From Chaenocephalus aceratus (lineage: Eukaryota > Chordata > Actinopteri > Perciformes > Channichthyidae): DNA of 64,000 bases. Position 1 is the stretch's first letter. Every line of letters begins with the position of its first letter. The stretch is from NCBI GenBank assembly GCA_023974075.1, contig CM043801.1, positions 17,865,281 through 17,929,280 of the forward strand, given 5' to 3'. This document shows positions 28,691 to 54,834 of the stretch, piece after piece. The notes under the pieces were generated by a model. That model saw only the letters and a list, made by a program, of their open reading frames with translations, was not told the origin of the DNA and did not search any database. Both the position numbers and the translations under genes were made by a program.

Positions 28691-29060
28691 AATTTGTAAA
28701 ATCATTCTAATTATTAAAATAAATACATTATTACAGAACAGATTAAACATACAATAAAAAAATAAAAGAGAACACAATATTACAGAACACAATATATTGG
28801 AGCCTTGTAGAATACAAAATATATAAATAATAAATATTATAGAACAGAAAATAATAGGATTGTGTAGACGTCGATTATAGAATACAATAAAGATTCAAGT
28901 AGAAATAATAGAATATATTAAAACATTAGAGAATATAGCATTGTAAATAGATTAGAATAAAACATTAGGACAGAAAATAGAACAGAATGGAATACAACAT
29001 TATAGAGTAGAAAAAAATAAAGCAGAATACAATAGATCATTATGGAATATAAAAAGGCAG
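28690..29060 (+). repeat. AT-rich degenerate simple repeat
   Basis: Short units like ATTACAGAACA, ATAGAATACAAT and ATAGAACATTAT recur irregularly. This is low-complexity sequence with no coding potential. Confidence 0.75.
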
Positions 29061-29504
29061 AATAGAATATCTAGTGTTTACATCCAGTCCACATTATATA
29101 AGGCATTGACTTCCTCAGTAAAATGTTGTTGTTCCGCCCATTCACAGCGAGGACGTCAGCAGACTGTCTGCATCAGCACCACCATGCAGAGAGGGCACCA
29201 TCCGTTTCCATGGAAACACTGACATAGCCGTGACGCAGGCGAGACGGAGAGGAAGGTGAATGGGTTGAGGGAGAAGAGGGGGTGTTAGCGACTGCAGTGC
29301 ACGTTGTGTAGGTGTTCAGAGGAGGTGTTGCAGTGTATGTGTGATGTGCTTCAGAGGCAGACATCAGTGTTGTTCTGTAAACCTTAATGAATGAGAGAAA
29401 TTAGTTTGAAACATTCAATGAAAAATAAAATCTCCACTCTATGAAAAGATATGTTCTTCTCTGTGCCAGTGTGGAGCCACACAGGGTGCAGTGTCCAGAA
29501 TGTG

Positions 29505-29511
29505 TGACTCA
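29505..29511. promoter_or_regulatory. consensus AP-1 site
   Basis: TGACTCA lies about 1.9 kb upstream of the jund start codon in an otherwise featureless intergenic stretch. A single heptamer is expected by chance every few kb, so this is weak. Confidence 0.25.
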
Positions 29512-30337
29512 TTTCGCAACCCAAGGGTGTGGACGGCACCGAGAATGAAAATAAATGCTGTTAGGCGATATTAGATTAACTCTGCCTTCATGACAACAAA
29601 CTGGGAAGAGGGTTTGTCCTCTAAACCCAGGTAATGGAGTGTGTCAGGGGTTGTGTAAGATACAATTTCCCCTCCCTCAGCCAGAGAAGTGTCCTTTGAC
29701 TTTTAATCCCTCGGGCAGGCACGTTCAGAAACGCCCCGTGTCACTCTAACGCTGTTACACTGCACACATTCACACCTGGGAGCTGCCCAGTAAAACCTCT
29801 GAGCATGTCCCTTCATGAGCAGCTGGTCGGGGTCAAATGTTCATTCATGGATTGTCTCAACAGCTCTTATTGATGGAGGGGAGGTTGTTTTTCATTCACT
29901 TAAACAGACGCTAACCTTTAATCTTTGAATGCAGTGCAGATGCTTGCTTTTCATTTCAGCACACACACATGGCTTGAATTACATTCTATTGCATTAAAAA
30001 CAGTTGGAGTAAAAGTATCAGTTTTCATCATCTCCTGTCCCCCTTTCCAACACTTTCATGAGCATGAAAAACAAAACAAAGATAATGAGTCCTCTTTTGT
30101 TTTTTGTTGTTTTTGGCCTTTTAGTCAAATGTATTATAGGCTGCTGTTGAAGAGTGTATGCCCATACAGCAGGTGGCAGTATGATCCATCCAGATCTGGT
30201 TTGTGACTTCCTTTCACCTCTGAGTCAGAAGAAGACGGCAGCAAGCGTTGACAATCCACAATCCTGGGATTCTTGTTTGGGATATTTGATCTCTCATTAT
30301 CAATCTATGACAGCTCCTGTCCTAACAACCAAGGATA

Positions 30338-33300
30338 ATGGCCAATAAGAAGAAAGTAATAGTCACAGGTGAGAGGCTTTAACTGGTCAGTGTCCAGAGA
30401 GATTAAGGTGTTTTAGAGAATTCTTTATTGCCTAGTGCTGTTGCAGCTCATTGAATTGTCTCCTTGTGTCAGAGCTGTACTTTAATGGATCTGTTTATAT
30501 GATAAATATGTTATGACATTGCAGTGAGTATTGCTGCTGTGATGAGAGAAGGGTTGTGTCTGTTGGTTTACATTAGGAAACAAATATATGAATTAGGTGA
30601 AGGAATGATATTTTTTACACTACCATCTGCGATACAGAAATGATCCTGCACCTTTGTGACGAAGGTAACTTCGTCCCTGTGGACTACCTTCTTTGGAACT
30701 TGTAATATTGCACATATGGGTTTGCACTTTATGAAACAACTTCCTTTTGCACAGTAATAATGTCACTCAGCACTTTAGTGAACAGTTTGCACTTTATTAG
30801 CGTGATTTGCACAGTACAGTTTGGCATTGCATATTTGCACATTTTTATATAAATTATACTATTTATTGATGTAGTATTTATTACATGATTAATACATCCT
30901 CTTAAGCCCCACGGACTCGGTTCCGGGGCCGAAATCGCGTGATTTGCAGGAAACAACGTCTAAGGAACCTTAATATTTAATAAACTATGAATATTTTATA
31001 TCCATATAACGGAAAAAAACTCTTTCATTTTTTTCCCCCAAAAAAAACACACATTGCTAACACTGTCACTGACCCTCTGAATTAGCCCCGAGCGAAAAAT
31101 GCTAACCTATTACTGCACCGAAAATCACTCCTAGCTCCCTTATTACTTATCCTAGGTGCACATCCAACACATCGTTTATGATCGTAAAGACACAGAATCT
31201 AACGTCGCGACGTTATCAACAAAAACGTACATCAAAACATGTGGCGCTTGTAGGTAGCCACAATCGCTAACATGGCTTACCTTGGTCAAAACTGGTCTTC
31301 AATGGCATTAAAACAATAAAAACGATGCTGTAGTTAATCCATAGGTTAATATCCAATGTGACTGTGTCCCCGTTGAAATGTTCTGATAATTTATAAGCAA
31401 TAAAACTGTGTTTCCGTTTCTAGAAGTCAGAGCAGGGATATTCCTACGCTCTGCAACAAGATTTCATTCGCAGAGACGCAAGCTTCTTTTTTTTAACATG
31501 AGAGTCTATGGGACGATTTCCCTTCCATTCTATTGGATCTAACGGTCGGGAAGAGATGTCACATGTCAAAATCGAGCAAGGGGGGCCAGATATAGGTCAA
31601 ATCCACCCAAATGGCCAGAAGAGGTTTTTTTTGCTAAATCTGTCTTAAAAGGTCAAATATCCCTTGTTTTGCATCAATCTTGATACAGGGTACTTATTAT
31701 ATGTTGTACTTTGGATTCCTAAAGCTTTTAGTCTACTAACCCATCATCCAAGGTTAGTTTTCACTATAAGTACAACATATTTTTTGGACGGACACTATAA
31801 TTTACAGTTTTTTTACCATGTTCAATCTGAAATTTCTTTAAAATAAAAAATATCTATATTGATTCTGACTTTTCTACATCCAACTCACAGGTTTATCATT
31901 ACTTTGAGAAAAAATATTATTAATTTAACCCTTTTAGAAGGAAAGATAAGATCATTTGTTCTGGGAATGTCATTTTCGAGCCTGAAACCTGAAAAACAGG
32001 CTTGGGGCCTAACAGGTTTAAACCGTATTAATTGGAATGTCGTCTGGCAGATGCTGGTCGGGTCCTCGGCTCCACCTGAAAAGAGAGGGGAGTTATAGCG
32101 AGAGCGCCGAAAGTGTTTATGATTGTGTAACATTGACAGCGGTTGAGATTAATCATTGTGTGCAAATAATATGTTTGAGCGTGTATATGTCATGACGTTA
32201 AGTTGCATTAATTGTACAAGTGTTCCCCCTCCCGTCTTATCTGTTACTGGTGATTGTGGTCACCTGGTGGCCTGTGTTGTCTCCTCTCCCCCCCACCTGT
32301 GTCTTATTGGCCTGATTAGTGTGTGTGTATTTAGGCTCTGTTTTCCCTGTCAGTGGACAGGTAGTGTGTGTGAGATCCTTGTGGCTGCTGACTGTGTTTA
32401 GGTGGACAGCAATTGAGGCTGTGAATCATGTGCCCATGATTTGAATAAATGCGGGTTGTATTTGAACGCTCTGCCTCCTTGCTTGGTCGCGCTGCTCAAC
32501 GGTCTGTCTCACAACCTTTTACTGTACTATGAATACAATTTAATGTTTAACTGGCAACTGTTGGACTTTGAAATGTTTTAAACATTTGCCCTTATCACTA
32601 CATGACAGATTGCCATCATTACGTTTTTATTTTCTTTGCTGCACTTGTCTCATTACTGCAGTGAAGATTGTTTTATTTTAAAATATTTTTCTCTGTAGGT
32701 TTTGAGCCTTTTGGTGGCCATGCAGTGAACTCCAGCTGGGTGGCAGTACAGGTAATCCAGTTATCCATTTCAACAAAGGTGCATTTAAGCTCCTGAATAA
32801 TCATTTAAAGACGGATGTACATTTTTGGTGGGCCTTCCCTCAACTCACTGTTTGCCTGCAAAGCCCTGTAAGACTGCATTTGAGTTTAACATATATATAC
32901 ACAATTTTTACCTGTGCTGACAGGAACTGGAGAAGTTAGGTCTTGGTGAAGCAGTAGACCTCCATGTGTGTGAGGTTCCTGTTGAATACCAGGCTGTTCA
33001 AGACCTACTGCCTTCCCTGTGGAAAGAGCCCCAGCCCCAGGTATAGAAAACACACAATATTGTACATAACAAACACATTTTTCCACTATATTACATATGA
33101 AATGTTGTCATAATCCCTCACTTAATCCAAAACAACCCTCCTCTGTGTTTGGTCCTGTGAGCAGCTGGTGGTCCATGTGGGTGTTTCTGGGTTAGCCACC
33201 ACTGTGACTCTGGAGCAGTGCGGCCACAACAAAGGTTACAAACGTCTGGACAACTGCAGCTTCTGCCCGGCCTCCCAGTGCTGCATGGACAGCGGCCCCG

Positions 33301-34230
33301 ACTGCATACAATCGCTCCTGGACATGGAAACAGTCTGCAAAACAGTCAATGGCTCTGACCTCGGGGTCACTCTTTCTGTGTCCAAAGATGCTGGAAGGTT
33401 TGTTTTATAGTTTACACACGTAGGAACATTTACACACTCACATACTCTCCTAGCAAAGGACAGGTGTTGGTCATAATGGAATAATGAATACAATGATTCA
33501 AATTAAAATAGATAGTGTGCTAATAAGATAAGAAAACGTTATTGTCCATTCCATGATGCAATACTGTGACAATATTCATGTTAAAATAGAACAGGATTAC
33601 CCTCAATAAACCAATTTAGCATTGCAAAGCTTCCATTTTCATGCCTGAATGAAGGCCACACATTTAAGAGTTTGGTCTGAAATGGACAAAATATTTTTAT
33701 TTGTTTATTTTAAAACTGCATATACTACTGTATAAGTGTTTTGTCTTCTGCTTTGTGGATTTTGGTTTGAGTTAATACATCCCTCACTCTTCATCTCATG
33801 AATACATATTCCCACCTCTCCTAGTCGAAATATCCTTTTTTTTCTCAGCTGGATAATTGCAAAATATGCATGATAATTACGAGTGTTTCATGACTCATCT
33901 TGAAAGTCTTAACAGCTTGGTTTTCCATTAGTATCTTTATCTGTTTGGTCATGTTGACATGTGATAATACAGACAACCACTTTTGTTTTGGTGTATGGCA
34001 GGTATCTCTGTGACTACACCTACTACACCTCTCTGTACCTGGGGCATGGCCACTCTGCCTTCATCCATGTGCCTCCTCTTGGGAAACCCTACAGCAGCCA
34101 GGATCTGGGGCGAGCTCTGCAGGCCGCCGTGCAGGAGATGCTGAAAATACTGGAACTGGATCCTGAACACAACAAGCACTGCAATCACGAGCAGCATCAT
34201 CATCATCATCATCAGCATGACCACGTATGA
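30338..34230 (+). CDS. pgpep1: pyroglutamyl-peptidase I
   Basis: Five coding exons: 30338-30368, 32699-32751, 32924-33040, 33165-33397, 34002-34230, total 663 nt, 220 residues (human PGPEP1 is 209). It is a cytosolic cysteine peptidase (family C15) that removes N-terminal pyroglutamate from peptides. The N-terminus reads [20 protein letters not shown]. The catalytic triad is visible as Glu84 in [11 protein letters not shown], Cys148 in YLCDYTYY and His167 in AFIHVPPLG, matching human E85, C149 and H168. All exon joins are in frame, with GT-AG ends throughout. An unusual feature is the His-rich tail (residues 203-219, twelve His in [18 protein letters not shown]), partly coded by a CAT run at 34195-34212. 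The first intron (2.3 kb) holds a repeat element. A perfect 49-bp palindrome starts 20 nt after the stop. Confidence 0.96.
30897..32016. mobile_element. possible small DNA transposon in pgpep1 intron 1
   Basis: The left end CCTCTTAAGCCCCACGG and the reverse complement of the right end, CCTGTTAGGCCCCAAGC, agree at about 13 of 17 positions. The 1.1-kb block between is more CpG-containing than the surrounding intron. No transposase frame and no clear target duplication are seen. It may be an old MITE; boundaries are tentative. Confidence 0.35.
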
Positions 34231-34249
34231 CTTACAGGCAGTGAGTGCT

Positions 34250-34298
34250 GGTTGACTATCTTGGGGTCAGCACTGTGCTGACCCCAAGATAGTCAACC
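34250..34298. repeat. perfect 24-bp inverted repeat with 1-nt spacer
   Basis: Arms of 24 bp (34250-34273 and 34275-34298) are exact reverse complements around a single T. The left arm contains GACTATCTTGGGGTCAGCAC. It lies in the pgpep1 3' UTR, 20 nt after the stop, so the mRNA could form a very stable stem. It is too perfect to be old. Confidence 0.95.
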
Positions 34299-35829
34299 AT
34301 TAGCTCCAGAAATTAATGGCCTTAACTGGGTGCTTTTACCTGTAATATCCGTGCCATTTGTAAACCATGTTAAAAAATATTGAAGGTTTAGTTTATTCTA
34401 GATCTGGTCTTGGTTCTTTACATGTGTGTGTGCAGGAGCAGTGGGCACCTGTGAATATCAACCATTCCTCTTCCTCGGACACAACTTTGAAAATAGATGT
34501 TAACAACAATTATAGTTGTATTAACATTGTATGATGTGAAAGGGGATTTATGTGACGTCTTTAACATACAATAGTAGCTGAAACGCCAATTATTTGCAAC
34601 ACATTGTGGGAACATTTTACAGCTTCACTAACTTTTAAAGCCACACTTTCTGTCCTCTCACTTTAAAGTGTTTTTTTTCTCCAGTATTACACCTACTATT
34701 GGTATGATTTGTGTTTGTCTTGAAATTATGCTGCCATGCTCCATTGTATTGCTTACATTTGCATTAGAGAAATATGATTTATATTGAATTGAAATGTTAA
34801 TATTCACACTTAATGGTAAAAATTGTTTGCTTATCTCAGGGAATATATTGCACACACAATCGATATTAAGTAATCTGATCAATTGTGATCAATGTGTCTG
34901 TCCTATGTACAGTATGTAGTGCACCTTTGCAAGGCAAAGCCATCTTCAAACTGTGTATTATTGTAACACGCAGGCTTCTTTTATTTATTTGATCCATGTC
35001 TAAGGTACTGCTTCAACATACACTGCTTGTACTTTGAAAATAACATCAACTAAAAAATGATTGCTCATCATTTTCCTTTTACATTCATGAATGCAAATAT
35101 AGGCCTATAGGTTTCAGTAAATAATCATAAAAGCCATTTTTCTCACCTTGATATTCTTTTTATCTAAAATCTACATGCACATTTGGCTTAATAACCACAC
35201 CCATGAAATGTCAACTCCTAAAGAAAAAAAAGCATTTTTATGATCTGTGATTACAAAGCCAGTAAGAACATTGTGTTCTTTGAGACTCAACTATTTGAAT
35301 GCCAGTGTTGCCTTTTTAAGTTCAAAACGTCTGTAAACTTGATTCAAGGCCTGGCACTGAGGATGAACAAAGACTTGTGTGTGGCCTCTGTCGAGATTTT
35401 CCTGAAAAGGCAAGGCTGAACAAGACAACAGATTAAAGTATTATCAGATGAATTACAACAACTACTTAGGCTTCCATTTTAAAAAGGCAGGTAGATTTAA
35501 GGTCTGTGATTTTTCCTAAGACAGTCTATTTTTGCACAGTAAGATGTGAAACATTAGGAAACAATACATTGATTTGTCATGTGTATTTTTTCAATTCTAA
35601 TATAACACTTTGAGATTCCTGTGGTGCAGGGCGAGTTATGCAAATACTGGGTGTAGTTCATCCTGGTTCAACAGACCTGCTGAACTTGTTCTGACCTGAC
35701 AGATCTGTGAAAAGAACATGGAGTTAATAGAGGGGAGGGGGAGGTGTCTGAACCCCAAAGAAAATGCATAGATGCCAATGTTAAAGGTTCATATTTACAC
35801 TGATTTACCCACATGTAGTGAAAATGGGA

Positions 35830-35835
35830 AATAAA
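35830..35835 (+). terminator. candidate poly(A) signal of pgpep1
   Basis: AATAAA followed by TG-rich text (GATTGCCTCTGC). It is the last such hexamer before the foldback element. Confidence 0.45.
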
Positions 35836-36249
35836 GATTGCCTCTGCTTATATTGATCTAGAACTTTTCCTTCCATTGCATTTTGTTTTAGCTTTTACCA
35901 ACCCTGTCTCCTAAATATTACATTCCCACAGAACTAAACTGCATTCTCAATTACGTTAAGCAAGAAACGTATTTTCTCCCACGTTACGTTCGTTATGAAC
36001 GTATCTCAAATACGTTGATTTTCTACATATCTTCTAGAAACATATTTTCTCCCACGTTACGTTTGTTATGAACGTATCTTAAATACGTTTATTTTCTACA
36101 TATCTTTGCTATTTATTGTCTTGCTTATAATAATGATAATAGTCATTTATAAATATCATTTTAGAGCACACATTTGAAATCAGTAGGCGAGGCTGTAATT
36201 TTGCCAGCTGTTACTCTCATGAGCGAGGCAGAAAATAATAGTTTTTAAC

Positions 36250-36348
36250 ATGCCAAAAAGCTGCTGTGTCGTTTATTGTGCCTCAAACGTTAAAACAAAT
36301 CCAGTTACGTGTTTCTGTACTTCCTCTAAGAAGAAAGGACAGTAACAG
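36250..36348 (+). pseudogene. THAP-domain start fragment, left arm
   Basis: ATG at 36250 reads MPKSCCVVYCASNVKTNP and then leaves the expected frame, ending at TAA after 32 codons. A Met-Pro-x-x-Cys-x(4)-Cys opening is characteristic of THAP C2CH zinc fingers. The rest of the domain (the C...H pair and AVPTIP-like end) is absent. It is a remnant inside the inverted end. Confidence 0.5.
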
Positions 36349-38666
36349 AAGATCTCTGTGACGCCAGATGTGGTGTTGTTAATGCGATATGATATCCGAA
36401 AAACATTTCAGTTTAGGATGGCCGAAGACACTACACTACCCATAATCCCCAGCTATCGTTTGGGACTACAGTCCCGGTGACAAACCCCGTGATTAATCTT
36501 CAAGCTCTGTGATTGGATGTTGGAGTGGCAGTGCGCCAAGGTTACGCCGAGCGTCAAGCTCTTTGAAATAGTACGAAACCACGGCAGACTATTCAAAACT
36601 GGACTCGAACGCCCCCCCAGAACTACACATGCTGGCTATTGTGTTTCGCAACATGTTCTCTATGGCACGTCTCTACTGGGAATTGTAGTTTTAAAAGACG
36701 TTTTCGTTTTTCCAAAAATTAGAAGTTGACAGTATTTAACTGTGTACAGCCCTGGAGGTTTAGGCGATAGGAAACACATTGGTGTGTACACATTTAAAAC
36801 ATGTAATTACTACATGGGTGAAAATCGCTTGTATCCATAATGGGCAGCATTAATATTCTACTCCACTACAATTCAGAGGTTAACCTGGTATTTTTACTCC
36901 ACTACATTTACTTTAGTAACTCTGCAGATTCTGATTAATGATGTGAAATACAAACAACCTTTAAAGCAGACTTTAGTTACACCTGAGTAAAATTCAGGGA
37001 AAGGTGATTGTCAAGTGCCAACAATCAGGCGAGATATTTGATAGTTGGTGCTTGAGAAGACTAAACATTTATCTGCAGATCTCTATAAAGTATATTAATT
37101 ACTCGTTATTCTCTACTAATAGTTAATTACAAGACATCTATCAATATGTGTGTACCTCCACCATTAAACTGTCATATTCTGCACATTTCTTATACTATCT
37201 ACTACATACATAAGAGTATAATTAATGTGTATAATATCAGTTAAAATAAGTGCTTCAACATAGTTAACATTGCAGGAAAGCAATACATTAGACGTTAAGT
37301 ACTTTGTCAGGCTTAATATTTATCTGTAGATAGATACCCCCAAAGTTTTTTTCTTATTTGAAAGAAGACCTTAACCTAAAGTATTATGTAATGTTTAAAT
37401 AGAGGTTAATTAGTTCATCTGTTTTGCACATCCTCCTATTAATATCTTTGTACATCGTGCACTAAACTGTTTTATTGTAGAGATCACTTACAGTATCTTC
37501 TTGATTTTTTATATTCTATATTTCTATCACAGACCTTCTACTTTCCCCCTATGAAAGTATGTACTCTTAATATTTTTTTCATCAAATAACATTATTCAAC
37601 AAAAATAACATTATTCAACAAAAATAATTCAATAACGTGCTTTAACCACTAGGCGGTGTACACAAGGTACACACAGCATACTAATAATAACTTTGTATTA
37701 GGACACTTATGTATGTATAACATCTGAGGATGTGTAGTTATTCATGTTTTTACATAATTTTACAGGATATTGCTATACTATTTCTCATGCTTTACTTCTA
37801 CACATTAATATCTGATTTGTAAAACATCACAGACAGAAAGGCATATCCGTCATTTAATGGTAAGCTATTGAAATTGTGATTCCAGAGATGTGTCTCCCAT
37901 CACCCAAATTCCCTGACTATTCTCTCAACTCAGTATTTACATTCTTATATTCAAAGAAAATCAGTCCTTTTCTATCAGTTGTGCACCTTTATGGTGTAAA
38001 TGTAACCTATCTACCAATTGGATCAAATATAAAAGTCAGCCGAATTAGTATTGATACTGCAAGGAGACGTATTTTGTGAAAAGAAATGCAAGGTGTTGTT
38101 TAATTGTTGATATATTTATGATCCACGTCACATATTCAGTTTTGGCAGCAGTTCTCCTGTTTGTCCAGAAGTCTTCTCCTCAGGGCTCTATAAATAAAGA
38201 ACTACAGCAGATGTGTAATATTTAATGCAGCCGAACTGTGTATTACAATGCCGTTATGTGATGACTTCCAAAGAGAAAAGCAAGAACACTCGGAATAAAG
38301 TATTATTATTATTTTTATTTTTTTCGGATATCATATCGCATTAACATCATATCCCAACATGCATTGCGGCTAAACATCCAATCAACGAGCTTCAAGCTGA
38401 GGATCTTGGGTAATCTGTTCAGTGGGTTTGTGTGTATCCTCAAAATGTCCCTGCTAGGCTTACGTCTGTTTCCGGTGACTTTATTTACGGCTAAAAAGCC
38501 CAAGATTATAGAATTAAACGAATAAATAAAAACAAGGATAATTGTGTGTTATTGTTGAGTAAATAAGGAAAAAAAGATTTTCAAAAATACAGATTTCAGT
38601 ATTTTGAGGCTCTGAGCCCCATTTCTTTCCCTCACAGACGGGAAAAAAATTCTGACATTATACGAT

Positions 38667-38798
38667 TTAAAATAAAAACATAAAACACAGAGATCTTCTG
38701 TTACTGTCCTTTCTTCTTAGAGGAAGTACAGAAACACGTAACTCTGGATTTGTTTTAATGTTTGAGGTGCAATAAACAACACAGCAGCTTTTTGGCAT
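38667..38798 (-). pseudogene. THAP-domain start fragment, right arm
   Basis: On the minus strand ATG at 38798 reads MPKSCCVVYCTSNIKTNPEL and goes on in LPLRRKDSNRRSL before a stop, 43 codons. It is one frame longer than the left-arm copy, which lost frame after the TNP residues. It probably corresponds to the first coding exon of the parent transposase. Confidence 0.5.
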
Positions 38799-39145
38799 GT
38801 TAAAAACTATTATTTTCTGCCTCGCTCATGAAAGTAACAGCTGGAGAAATTACAGCCTCGCCTACTGATTTCAAATGTGTGCTCCAAAATTATATTTATA
38901 AATGACTATTATCATTATTATAAGCAAGACAATAAATGGCAAAGATATGTAGAAAATAAACGTATTTAAGATACGTTCATAAGAAACGTAACGTGGGAGA
39001 AAATATGCTTCTAGAAGATATGTAGAAAATAAACGTATTTGAGATACGTTCATAACGAACGTAACGAGAAAATACGTTTCTTGCTAAACGTAATTGAGAA
39101 TGCAGTTTAGTTCTGTGGGAACGTAATTTTTAGGAGACAGGGTTG

Positions 39146-39883
39146 CTCTTACACATGTAGTATGGGATGATTTATGGGGGCATGTCTACTGAATTATCTT
39201 TCATATTCAATCATTTTATATGTTAAATATTTAATTATATTCAGTTTCGGACAGTTAATCTTTGTTAACACCGGGTACACGACTATAACATATATTATTC
39301 AACTTCAATTAGATGACCTTCTATTTTCTAACTCTTTTTCTTTTTCACAGGGCAAATGTAAATAATGTGAATGAATGTGAAAAGGATTTAATTTAATTAG
39401 ATTAAATGTCTTTGACTCAACTCCCTCGTGTGGTGCCCTGTTATTACTTTCTGGTTATCAGAATCAGAAATAAGGATGTAAAAAATATGGGATTTTTTTT
39501 ACCAATAAATATGATACAACTGTAATTCATAATTTAATTAATCATAAAGGTTGGATCTATAATTCCGTGAGTTAAAAGGCAAACAATTATGAATTAGACA
39601 CATTTAATGACAGAGAGGGCTTTCAGAAATAAAAGTGGCACATTCAATTCTGCTCACGTATGTCTCCTTGCCTCCTTTCTTGCAGGTGACTTACTGTAGG
39701 AGACAAGTGGGCGTAAGGGAGGAGAGTAAACGTGAGGGGATGCAAATGGAATGCAGCCGTAGTCCAAGCTCTCTTACCACCAGTATTTGTAATTTCAGCA
39801 GGACTGTGTCTCAGTCATTCATTCTTTTTTACTGGAATAGCAACCGTTTGGGGAGAAATTGTGTTTATTAAAAAGGTAAAAAC
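39146..39883 (+). promoter_or_regulatory. upf1: upf1 upstream region and 5' UTR
   Basis: AT-rich to about 39640, then mixed. A possible acceptor (CCTTTCTTGCAG, ending 39686) and a 43-codon upstream frame (39740-39871) precede the upf1 ATG. No TATA box is evident. The transcription start is not determined. Confidence 0.4.
39740..39871 (+). other. upstream open reading frame in the likely upf1 5' UTR
   Basis: ATG at 39740 opens 43 codons ending at TAA 39869-39871, 12 nt before the upf1 start codon. The peptide (MQMECSRSPSSL...) has no recognisable domain. Whether it is in the mature leader depends on the unmapped transcription start. Confidence 0.4.
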
Positions 39884-54010
<14,127 letters not shown>

Positions 54011-54013
54011 ACT

Positions 54014-54834
54014 GTAAGTAATTCCACTGTGGACTGAAACTAAGATGTTTCAATGAAAGGAAATTAATAGTTTGATATTTTCGAAAAAGAGCCAAATCAC
54101 TTCCTTGAGTTAAAGACGCAATAGACACGTTTTTGCCATAATTAAGTAAATGTTGATTCCACAATGTAATGGCTATAAACTGATGATACTATCACCATCT
54201 TAGTTGATTTCCTATAATCCTCACTATGCAATTCAGTCTGCCACAGGGTATGTCCTGGTAGAATTAAGGCTTAAAGCAGTGAGTCCTGTGTTGCTGCAAG
54301 AATCACAATATGACTTTGCGACAGCAAATCTAACAAAATGTATACTTGGAAACCTTAGATGGCAGGGGGAGTTATCTGTTGCCACTTAAACCTGTAGAAA
54401 AAGTATAAAAACAACAGTTGCTCAATGATGGAGGGATAAGTGCCAGACTATTTCTTGGCAGAGGCCAGTAACTTGCTGGAGTTTCTTTGCTTGTTGGCAG
54501 CTTCACATTGAAGACTTTAAGAAGTCACTGCATCTGACAAAGAAATAGTATATATATTTAATATATGTGACATAGCATGTAGATAACTGGTGGGTGGATT
54601 TTGTTACCTAACTAGCTAGCATTCCCCAGATTTCAGTCTGTGTGCTAAGCTAACTGCCCGCTAACTCCAGCCTTATATCTACTATATAGATGTGATTGGT
54701 ATTGACTTTCTTATTGAACTCTCTGCTCTCACTATTCTTTTAAATAAAGGGTTTATCTGTTTATTTCTTAAATGATAACTGAATATTTCCTAAAACAAGT
54801 ATTAACGTGTTTGTTTTTTGTATTTGTCTCACAG
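54014..54834 (+). other. upf1: intron in the upf1 3' UTR
   Basis: A donor ACT|GTAAGTAATT begins 3 nt after the upf1 stop codon (TAG 54008-54010), and an acceptor TTGTCTCACAG ends at 54834. The next exon starts the long 3' UTR. Being within 50 nt of the stop, the junction should not by itself trigger exon-junction-dependent NMD. Confidence 0.65.

Larger units (their letters stand above)
34231..35850 (+). other. pgpep1: pgpep1 3' untranslated region
   Basis: Non-coding AT-rich sequence from the stop to a poly(A) hexamer at 35830-35835. It contains the 49-bp palindrome at its start. The foldback element begins about 65 bp after the hexamer. Confidence 0.5.
35899..39145. mobile_element. 3.2-kb foldback DNA transposon with long inverted ends carrying THAP fragments
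   Basis: The outer ends CAACCCTGTCTCCTAAA and TTTAGGAGACAGGGTTG are exact inverse copies. Similarity of roughly 90% or more continues inward for about 460 bp (35899-36365 against 38685-39145), with further scattered, rearranged matches to about 36510 and 38320. Each arm has two about 82-bp direct subrepeats rich in AACGTAT...ATACGTT text. The middle (36.5-38.3 kb) shows no coding potential. A near-duplication flanks it (CTTTTAC at 35892, CTCTTAC at 39146). Each arm contains the start of a THAP zinc-finger frame, a domain typical of P-element-type transposases. I infer a non-autonomous P/THAP-family derivative. Confidence 0.8.
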
